Source of the DNA: Thioalkalivibrio sp.
GTDB taxonomy: Bacteria > Pseudomonadota > Gammaproteobacteria > Ectothiorhodospirales > Ectothiorhodospiraceae
Direction: 5' to 3'
NCBI GenBank assembly: GCA_003563455.1
Contig: PWRV01000256.1
Location: forward strand, 1-5,461
DNA: 5,461 nt
The position numbers and the translations under genes are program-made. Below are positions 1-4,714 of this stretch, one piece after another; the first letter of the stretch is position 1, and the number at the start of each line of letters is the position of its first letter. The notes below the pieces were generated by a model. That model was given only the letters and a program-made list of their open reading frames with translations. It made no database searches and was not told where the DNA came from.

Positions 1-329
1 AAGCCCTGACTGTGTTCGGCCGGAGCCAGCGGGTGCCGGTTCAGGAAGCCGGGCAGCATAGCCAGGCTGTTACAGGCCCGCGGGTTGTACTTCATCGTGC
101 ACGACCCGAGCGGGTAGAACTGCGTGTCGATGGCGAAGTTCTTCTGCGACAGCCGGGTGTAGTGCCGCACCACGTCGAGTTCCGATGCCGCGGGCAGCCC
201 CGGGTCGGCCCCACGCCGAAGAGAATCCGGAATGCCGACGGAATCGCCGGCCGACGCCGGTGCCTGCGCGGTCGCGGACCGGCCCGGTCGTGAACGATCG
301 AAGATCAGGCTGTGGTCATCTGGGGTCAT
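1..329 (-). CDS. gcvPB: Glycine dehydrogenase (decarboxylating) subunit 2, N-terminal part
   Basis: This is the first 109 codons of the beta subunit of a split P-protein; the gene runs off the left edge of the window. With GcvPA it forms the PLP-dependent enzyme that decarboxylates glycine and passes the aminomethyl group to lipoyl-GcvH. The reading frame is not a long separate ORF call because it is cut by the window edge; I translated it by hand. Family marks are LIFDRSRPGR at residues 8-17, HYTRLSQKNFAIDTQFYPLG at 57-76, and SCTMKYNPRACNS at 76-88, a highly conserved N-terminal block of this subunit. The PLP-binding lysine of the family lies in the missing part. The ATG at 329-327 is preceded by GGGAG (340-336) with a 6-nt spacer. 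It is the last gene seen of the gcv operon, 69 nt after tpx, with a GC-rich stem-loop in that gap. Confidence 0.95.
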   Translation of the reverse strand, partial: MTPDDHSLIFDRSRPGRSATAQAPASAGDSVGIPDSLRRGADPGLPAASELDVVRHYTRLSQKNFAIDTQFYPLGSCTMKYNPRACNSLAMLPGFLNRHPLAPAEHSQG

Positions 330-347
330 GTCTTGCTCCCGTGTTGG

Positions 348-374
348 GGCCCCCGGCGGGTTGTGCCGGGGGCC
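348..374 (-). other. GC-rich stem-loop between tpx and gcvPB
   Basis: A perfect 10-bp inverted repeat (GGCCCCCGGC / GCCGGGGGCC) with a 7-nt loop sits 24 nt after the tpx stop codon and 7 nt before the gcvPB Shine-Dalgarno sequence. No U tract follows on the minus strand (next bases CCAACACGG), so it is not a standard intrinsic terminator. It could slow polymerase, mark an mRNA processing point, protect an upstream 3' end, or affect access to the gcvPB ribosome binding site. The fold is read directly from the sequence; the role is not known. Confidence 0.55.
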
Positions 375-398
375 AGCAGCTGCCGGTGCCGAACGAAC

Positions 399-899
399 TC
401 AATCGAGCGCGGCAAAGGCCGCGTCGTAGTCGGGCTCCTGCCCGATCTCCGGAACCAGCTCCGTGTAGAGGACCTTGTTGCCGGCATCGAGCACTACGAC
501 GGCGCGCGCAGTGACTCCGGCCAGTGGGCCATCCTGCACCAGCACGCCGTAGTCCTTGGCAAAGTTCTTCGAGCGCATCATCGACAGCGTGTGCAGCCGG
601 TCGATGCCCTCGGCGCCGCAGAAGCGGGCCTGGGCGAAGGGCAGGTCCGACGAAACCACCAGCATGACGACATCGTCGTGACGGGCGACCAGTTCGTTGA
701 ACTTCCTCGTCGATTCCGCGCAGACGCCCGTATCCAGACTGGGCACGATCGAGAGGATCTTGCGCTTGCCCGCGAAGTCCTCGAGTCCGACATCATTGAG
801 CTCGTTGGTCGTGAGCCTGAAGTCCGGAGCGGTCGATCCCGCGGCCGGCAGGTCACCGTTGGTGTGGATGGGGTTGCCCTTCAGCGTGATTTCAGCCAT
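399..899 (-). CDS. tpx: Thiol peroxidase (Tpx-type peroxiredoxin)
   Basis: Complete 166-residue atypical 2-Cys peroxiredoxin, the usual length for bacterial Tpx. The family reduces H2O2 and alkyl or lipid hydroperoxides using thioredoxin. The peroxidatic site is PSLDTGVC at residues 53-60 (Thr57, Cys60). The resolving cysteine is Cys94 in ARFCGAEG, and the catalytic-site arginine is probably Arg132 in ARAVVVLD. The start is taken at 899 because MAEITLKGNP is the normal Tpx N-terminus and AAGGA lies about 8 nt upstream. The same frame is open for 85 more codons into the 3' end of gcvPA, but that part has no Tpx character. It lies 52 nt after gcvPA and 69 nt before gcvPB on the same strand, so it is probably co-transcribed with the glycine cleavage genes. 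Placement between two subunit genes of one enzyme is odd. No internal promoter was evident in the 52-nt gap. Confidence 0.96.
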   Translation of the reverse strand: MAEITLKGNPIHTNGDLPAAGSTAPDFRLTTNELNDVGLEDFAGKRKILSIVPSLDTGVCAESTRKFNELVARHDDVVMLVVSSDLPFAQARFCGAEGIDRLHTLSMMRSKNFAKDYGVLVQDGPLAGVTARAVVVLDAGNKVLYTELVPEIGQEPDYDAAFAALD

Positions 900-951
900 C
901 GCGACTTTCCTTTGGGTGGGGTGTGGAACAGACGGGAAACCGGGCGCGGCC

Positions 952-2295
952 TCAGGCCAGCGCCTCGACATAGCGCTCCAGATCGCGTGCGGTCTTGGTC
1001 TCGGTCGCACAGGCCAGCACGCAGTTCGCCAGGTCGGGATACTCGGGCGCGAGCGGGTGACCCGCGAGCACGCCCTGACGCGACATCCGCGCGACGCGTG
1101 CCTGCGCATCCGATCCGAAATCGAAGACCATTTCGTGGAAGTGATCGCCCGCAAAACGCGGCTGGATACCCTCGCTCGAGAGGCGTGCCGCGAGCTGGTG
1201 CGTGTTCTGCCAGCAGGCCTCGGCGACCCGCTTCAGCCCGGCATCCCCGAGCAGCGCCATGTGGATGGTCGCAGCGGTCACCACCAGCCCCTGGTTGGTG
1301 CAGATGTTGGAGGTCGCCTTCGAGCGCCGGATGTGCTGTTCGCGGGCCTGCAGCGTCAGCACGAAACCCGGTCGCCCGTCGGCGTCCTCGGCGCGCCCGA
1401 CGATGCGGCCGGGCATCTGGCGGATGTGCTCGCGGCGCGTGGTCATGAACCCGAAATACGGTCCGCCGCCGGAGAGCGGAGCGCCCAGCGGCTGCCCTTC
1501 GCCCACCGCGATGTCGGCGCCACGCTCGCCCCAGTCGCCGGGCGGCTTCAGCAGCGCAAGCGACACCGGGTTCACCACTGCGATTACCGGCACGCCGCGC
1601 GCCTCGGCCCAGCGCGTCAGCGCGTCCACGTCCTCGAGCACCCCGAAGAAGTTCGGCTGCGCGATCACCATCCCGGTGATGTCCTGCCCGTCGAAGGCCT
1701 CCAGGCCGCCCGGGTCGATGGATCCGAGGCGGTCGTCCCACGGGAGCTCGACCAGTTCGATGTTCTGGTTGCCCACGATGCTGCGGACGACCGCGCGATA
1801 GGCGGGGTGCAGGGCTCCGGGCACCAGGATGCGGTTGCTCTTCGACCGGCGGTTGATGCGCACCGCCATCAATACCGCCTCCGCGAGCGCAGAGGCGCCG
1901 TCGTACAGGGAGGCGTTGGACACCTCCATGCCGGTCAGGCGGGTGATCATGGTCTGGTATTCGTAGATCAGCTGCAGCGTACCCTGCGAGGCCTCGGCCT
2001 GGTACGGGGTGTAGGCACTGTAGAACTCGCCTCGCGTCGCGATCTGCCACACCGCGGCCGGGATGTGATGCTCGTAGGCACCGGCCCCGATGAAGTTCAG
2101 CGGCGCCCCGTCGCGCGACGCGCGCTCCTGCATCAGGCGCGTCACGTCCATCTCCGGCAGGCCTTCCGGGATGCCAGAGAGCGGCGGTGCGCGCAGCTCG
2201 TCCGGGATCTCCTCGAACAGATCCTCGATGGATCCCGCGCCAATCTGCTGCAGCATGTCGCGGATGTCGTCTTCGGTGTGCGGAATGAACGGCAT
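952..2295 (-). CDS. gcvPA: Glycine dehydrogenase (decarboxylating) subunit 1
   Basis: Complete 447-residue alpha subunit of the split P-protein, matching the family's usual length of about 440-450. It pairs with GcvPB to decarboxylate glycine; in this architecture the alpha subunit has the aminotransferase-like fold but the PLP lysine is on the beta subunit. Visible family blocks are FIGAGAYEHHIPAAV at 68-82, YTPYQAEASQGTLQLIYEYQ at 95-114, ASLYDGASALAEA at 128-140, GEGQPLGAPLSGGGPYFGF at 265-283, and PGRIVGRAEDADGR at 295-308 followed by the QAREQHIRRSKATSNICTNQ stretch at 316-335. The start MPFIPHTEDDIRDML at 2295 is chosen because it is the typical N-terminus and GAGAGG (2307-2302) precedes it by 6 nt. 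A TTG start ten codons further upstream is possible in frame but has no family support. It is third in the operon, 138 nt after gcvH. Confidence 0.97.
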   Translation of the reverse strand: MPFIPHTEDDIRDMLQQIGAGSIEDLFEEIPDELRAPPLSGIPEGLPEMDVTRLMQERASRDGAPLNFIGAGAYEHHIPAAVWQIATRGEFYSAYTPYQAEASQGTLQLIYEYQTMITRLTGMEVSNASLYDGASALAEAVLMAVRINRRSKSNRILVPGALHPAYRAVVRSIVGNQNIELVELPWDDRLGSIDPGGLEAFDGQDITGMVIAQPNFFGVLEDVDALTRWAEARGVPVIAVVNPVSLALLKPPGDWGERGADIAVGEGQPLGAPLSGGGPYFGFMTTRREHIRQMPGRIVGRAEDADGRPGFVLTLQAREQHIRRSKATSNICTNQGLVVTAATIHMALLGDAGLKRVAEACWQNTHQLAARLSSEGIQPRFAGDHFHEMVFDFGSDAQARVARMSRQGVLAGHPLAPEYPDLANCVLACATETKTARDLERYVEALA

Positions 2296-2342
2296 CGGTT
2301 GCCTCTCAAGACTTGGTTTCAACAATCAACGTCGCGCAGCAA

Positions 2343-2370
2343 GCCCCTTGCCCGCCAGCGGGGAGAGGGC
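2343..2370. repeat. Imperfect palindrome in the gcvH-gcvPA spacer, REP-like
   Basis: The spacer between gcvH and gcvPA holds an imperfect inverted repeat centred on 2356-2357, with arms of about 12 nt (outer GCCC/GGGC, inner CCCGC/GCGGG) and three mismatches between them. Its look (CCCTCTCCCCGC on the minus strand opposite a GCGGG-AAGGGG arm) resembles the short C-rich/G-rich intergenic palindromes often found dispersed in proteobacterial genomes. Only one copy is in this window, so its repetitive nature is inferred from appearance. It could act as an mRNA stabiliser between gcvH and gcvPA. Confidence 0.35.
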
Positions 2371-2433
2371 ACGCGACCAGGGCCGGGCGCGCGGCGATCT
2401 TGCCCCGCGCCGTGGACAGCCCCGTTTCCAGAC

Positions 2434-2826
2434 TCAGGATTCGCTGGCCACCTTCGCGGCATACGCGTCGGCGTCCATCAGTGCATCGAGTTCCGTGGTG
2501 TCGGAGGGCTCGATGCGGAACAGCCAGCCGTCGCCATAGGGGGACTCGTTCACGAGCTCCGGGGCGTCGGCCAGATTCTCGTTGACGGCCACGATCTCAC
2601 CGGAGACCGGTGCATACACGTCCGAGGCGGCCTTCACCGACTCGACGGTGGCGCAGGCCTCGCCGGCGCCGGCGGCGCTCCCGGGCTCCGGCGTCTCCAC
2701 GAAAACGAGATCGCCGAGCAGTTCCTGGGCGTGGCCGGTAATCCCCACGGTCAACGAGCCGTCGGACTCCACCCGCACCCATTCGTGACTCTCGCTGTAC
2801 TTCAGGTCCTGCGGTGTTTCGCTCAT
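2434..2826 (-). CDS. gcvH: Glycine cleavage system H protein
   Basis: Complete 130-residue lipoyl carrier protein. It shuttles the aminomethyl intermediate from the P-protein to GcvT, and its dihydrolipoyl arm is then reoxidised by dihydrolipoamide dehydrogenase. The lipoylation site is Lys65 in the motif ESVKAASDVYAP (62-73), the same position as in E. coli GcvH. The N-terminal LKYSESHEWV (8-17), the GITGHAQELLGDLVFVE stretch (28-44), and the C-terminal NESPYGDGWLFRIEPSD (93-109) are standard. The start has a purine-rich AGAGGGAAGAA upstream (2840-2830). It follows gcvT by 84 nt and precedes gcvPA by 138 nt. Nothing looks truncated or altered. Confidence 0.98.
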   Translation of the reverse strand: MSETPQDLKYSESHEWVRVESDGSLTVGITGHAQELLGDLVFVETPEPGSAAGAGEACATVESVKAASDVYAPVSGEIVAVNENLADAPELVNESPYGDGWLFRIEPSDTTELDALMDADAYAAKVASES

Positions 2827-2910
2827 GTGTTCTTCCCTCTGACGCAGATCGTTGTCGAAGTCGGTGTTCAGGCTCGCGCGGAGATGCCCCGCGGCGCTGC
2901 AGGTCAGGAA

Positions 2911-3999
2911 TCAGTCCAGCAGCGACTTTCCGTGGCGCACGAAGGGCGGCTTCACGCGGCGCACGGGCATCGTTCTCCCGCGCAGGTGCGCGGTCAGCTC
3001 CAACTCGTCCGAGGCCGCCGGGATTCGCGCCAGCGCGATGGACATGCCGAGTGTCGGCGAGAAACTCCCCGAGGTCACGGTGCCGTCACCGGCCGGGGTT
3101 TCGATTCGGGTACCGCCGCGCAGCACGCCACGGCCCTCCAGCACCAGTCCGACCAGTTGCGCGGGCACGCCCTCGGCTCTCTGCCGCTCCAGCGCGGCGC
3201 GTCCGATGAAGTCGCGATCCGCGGGCTCCCAGGCCACGGTCCAGCCCAGATTCGACACCAGCGGCGTGGTGGACTCGTCCATGTCGGTGCCGTAAAGGTT
3301 CATGCCCGCCTCCAGCCGAAGCGTGTCGCGCGCACCGAGACCGATCGGTCGCGTCCCGGCCCGGAGCAGTTCGTCCCAGAAACCCCGCGCCCGTTCCGCC
3401 GGCAGCATGATTTCGAAGCCGTCCTCGCCGGTGTAACCGGTCCGGGCAGCCATCCACTTCTCGCCCCCGACCGCGTGGAAGGGGCGCAGTTCGCCCGCCG
3501 TGCTCAACTCGGCGGGTAGCAGCGGGGCGACCTTGGCCACCGCCTCGGGCCCCTGCACTGCGAGCAGCGCGAGTTCCGGGCGCGTCTCAACGGACGAATC
3601 CAGCCCCTGCGCGACGGCGCGCATGTGGGCGACGTCGCGCTCCGCGGTCGCCGCGTTCACCACCATGCGGTAACCCGCGTCGCCCCTGAAATACACGATC
3701 AGGTCGTCCACCACCCCGCCGTCGGCGTTGAGCATGCAGCTGTAAAGCGCGCGCCCCGGTGTCCGGAGCTTCGCGACGTCATTCGCCAGTAGCCGGCGGA
3801 GGAAGGCCTGCGCCTGTCGGCCCGACACATCCACGACCTGCATGTGCGAAACATCGAAGACGCCGGCACCACTGCGAACCGCGCGGTGCTCGTCGATCTG
3901 GGATCCGTAGTGCAGGGGCATCTCCCACCCGGCAAAATCGACCAGACGCGCGCCGGCCTGCTGGTGTGCGGCGTGGAGGGGCGTGGTCTTCAGCGTCAT
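2911..3999 (-). CDS. gcvT: Aminomethyltransferase (glycine cleavage system T protein)
   Basis: Complete 362-residue T protein, very close to the E. coli length of 364. It transfers the one-carbon unit from aminomethyl-lipoyl-GcvH to tetrahydrofolate, giving 5,10-methylene-THF and ammonia. The N-terminus has TTPLHAAHQQAGARLVDFAG (5-24) and WEMPLHYGSQIDEH. FDVSHM (48-53) and NADGGVVDDLIVY (91-103) follow; the latter carries the conserved aspartate pair, one of which is the proposed catalytic residue. RTGYTGEDGFEI (186-197) and ARDTLRLEAGMNLYG (223-237) are further signatures, and the C-terminal barrel domain ends with RRVKPPFVRHGKSLLD. A GGAGG Shine-Dalgarno (4010-4006) lies 6 nt before the ATG, only 12 nt after the U tract of the riboswitch terminator. 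It is the first gene of the operon and the one directly exposed to glycine control. Confidence 0.98.
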   Translation of the reverse strand: MTLKTTPLHAAHQQAGARLVDFAGWEMPLHYGSQIDEHRAVRSGAGVFDVSHMQVVDVSGRQAQAFLRRLLANDVAKLRTPGRALYSCMLNADGGVVDDLIVYFRGDAGYRMVVNAATAERDVAHMRAVAQGLDSSVETRPELALLAVQGPEAVAKVAPLLPAELSTAGELRPFHAVGGEKWMAARTGYTGEDGFEIMLPAERARGFWDELLRAGTRPIGLGARDTLRLEAGMNLYGTDMDESTTPLVSNLGWTVAWEPADRDFIGRAALERQRAEGVPAQLVGLVLEGRGVLRGGTRIETPAGDGTVTSGSFSPTLGMSIALARIPAASDELELTAHLRGRTMPVRRVKPPFVRHGKSLLD

Positions 4000-4022
4000 G
4001 CGGAACCTCCGTGGTACAGATC

Positions 4023-4062
4023 AAAAAAAAAAGGCGGCCAGCGCACACTTGCACCGGCCGCC
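4023..4062 (-). terminator. Intrinsic terminator, expression platform of the glycine riboswitch
   Basis: On the minus strand a 12-bp stem (GGCGGCCGGTGC / GCGCTGGCCGCC, with two G-U pairs) and a 6-nt loop AAGTGT are followed by ten U. This is a textbook intrinsic terminator placed between the second glycine aptamer and the gcvT ribosome binding site, so it should control entry into the operon. The base of the stem starts only two bases after the closing helix of aptamer 2. It could be extended by A-U and G-U pairs between the U tract and the AGAGG of that helix. That gives a route for ligand-dependent competition, with glycine binding favouring read-through as in known gcvT riboswitches. The direction of control is inferred. 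Confidence 0.9.
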
Positions 4063-4063
4063 C

Positions 4064-4139
4064 CTCTGTCCTGAAACCTGAGAGTTTGCGTTGCGATCAA
4101 CGCCCCCTTCGGTGGGCCGTACTCGGCCGCTCTCCAGAG
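4064..4139 (-). promoter_or_regulatory. Glycine riboswitch, aptamer 2
   Basis: This is the second of two tandem glycine-binding aptamers in the gcvT leader. The closing helix P1 is CTCTG (4139-4135) with CAGAG (4068-4064). The conserved core is present: GGAGAG next to P1, CCGAAGG (4112-4106) followed by GGGC, and ACTCTCAGG (4085-4077) leading to TTTCAGGACAGAGG. These are the standard marks of the gcvT-type motif. It is joined to aptamer 1 by a linker of about 11 nt (4150-4140) and abuts the terminator hairpin. Confidence 0.93.
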
Positions 4140-4150
4140 TCTGCCTTGAT

Positions 4151-4245
4151 CATCGTCCCGGTCCGGGTGGCCTGAGCGATTCCGGGCGGACGTTGCGCCT
4201 TCGGCGGCCGTCCACGTCTGCGAACGGCACTCTTCCAGGTCGATG
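4151..4245 (-). promoter_or_regulatory. Glycine riboswitch, aptamer 1
   Basis: This is the first glycine aptamer. P1 is long: CATCGACCTGG (4245-4235) pairs with CCGGGACGATG (4161-4151) with one A-A mismatch and one G-U pair. The core shows GGAAGAG beside P1, GCCGAAGGCGCAA (4205-4193), and CGCTCAGG (4178-4171) leading into the purine-poor ACCCGGACCGG. The internal hairpin arms GACGG and ACGTCCGCC fit the variable stem. The core CTCAGG is kept in both aptamers, so both are probably able to bind. The leader just upstream (GGTGG and CCACC) can form a small helix; whether leader and linker make the kink-turn known in this class was not resolved by eye. Confidence 0.9.
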
Positions 4246-4281
4246 TGGTGGTGAACCGCGTCCTCCACCGGCAGGATTCCG

Positions 4282-4310
4282 AGTCTAGCCCAAGCCGCGG
4301 GGAAGGTAAA
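4282..4310 (-). promoter_or_regulatory. Probable sigma70-type promoter of the gcv operon
   Basis: TTTACC (4310-4305) and TAGACT (4287-4282) are spaced by 17 bp, each matching 4 of 6 bases of the consensus. Transcription would start near 4275, giving about 30 nt of leader before aptamer 1, which is a sensible distance. It is the best-placed candidate by position rather than by strong sequence match. GcvA, Lrp or PurR sites known for E. coli gcv were not identified. Confidence 0.45.
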
Positions 4311-4421
4311 ATCCGGCGCCGACCATTGGGGCTTGCCGGGAGACTGGCAATTGCGCCGCATTGGTTGCAGCTCTTCGCAGCTTTGATCGGTAAGTGCTTG
4401 TCCCTGAAACCAGCTTGTCAT

Positions 4422-4635
4422 TTTTCCACAAAGGCTGTGGAAAAGTCTGTGGACTGTTTGTCGTCAACGGCCTGCAGGGCTTGTGCCTGCTATCCGGAGA
4501 CAAACTGGCCAATTTTTAGCCGAAAATCCCAAGTTATTGATTCACAGGACTTATAATTTCTGTCTAATATGCTGAACGAGCCTTGCGGCAAGGGCTATTC
4601 GAAACCCCGGCTGCAGCGGACAGGCATGTGAATAA
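4422..4635. other. AT-rich intergenic island with DnaA-box-like sites
   Basis: The gene-free stretch between the hydroxylase gene and the gcv promoter contains three 9-mers fitting TTWTNCACA: TTTTCCACA on plus (4422-4430), the same on minus (4436-4444), and TTATTCACA on minus (4627-4635). A one-mismatch copy, TGATTCACA, is on plus at 4538-4546, and a weak TCCACA half copy is on minus near 4457-4449. The first two form a perfect 9-bp inverted repeat with a 5-bp spacer (AAGGC). Between the sites, 4511-4570 is clearly AT-rich in an otherwise GC-rich window. I see no gene here. The sites may bind DnaA, or the palindrome may be the site of another regulator or an RNA hairpin. Confidence 0.4.
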
Positions 4636-4677
4636 GCGGGCGGATTCTCTACCGAAGGATCGGGCCCGGCAGCCCTT

Positions 4678-4701
4678 CGCGGACGCGTCGGTGCGTCCGC
4701 G
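4678..4701 (-). other. GC-rich stem-loop after the hydroxylase gene
   Basis: A perfect 9-bp stem (CGCGGACGC / GCGTCCGCG) with a 6-nt loop lies 13 nt after the stop codon of the upstream hydroxylase gene. There is no U tract on either strand, so it is at best a weak or Rho-assisted terminator, or a 3'-end stabiliser separating that transcript from the gcv operon. A short palindrome CGGGCCCG (4661-4668) follows. The structure is visible; function is inferred from place. Confidence 0.45.
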
Positions 4702-4714
4702 TTCGCGCACGCCG

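Noticed and set aside
900..1154. N-terminal extension of the tpx frame by 85 codons
   Set aside because: It overlaps the 3' end of gcvPA in another frame, has low-complexity Arg/Ser-rich content and no Tpx similarity; the start at 899 has a Shine-Dalgarno and the normal family N-terminus.
697..3519. A 940-codon open frame on the plus strand
   Set aside because: It lies antisense to tpx, gcvPA, gcvH and gcvT, crosses all their intergenic gaps, and its translation has no recognisable domain. Long antisense frames are expected from GC-biased third positions.
3996..4421. A 141-codon minus-strand frame across the leader
   Set aside because: It runs through both glycine aptamers and the terminator, whose RNA motifs explain the sequence; no protein family character.
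4245..4556. Short frames on both strands in the hydroxylase-gcvT spacer (for example 4245-4556 plus, 4285-4512 minus)
   Set aside because: No convincing ribosome binding site, no family similarity, and they overlap promoter, leader or AT-rich regulatory DNA.
4552..4557. TATAAT on the plus strand as a strong promoter -10
   Set aside because: There is no acceptable -35 hexamer 16-18 bp upstream, and no gene follows on the plus strand.
4538..4560. CRP or FNR half sites (TGTGA, TTGAT) near the AT-rich island
   Set aside because: Only half sites are present; the second halves do not match at the required spacing.
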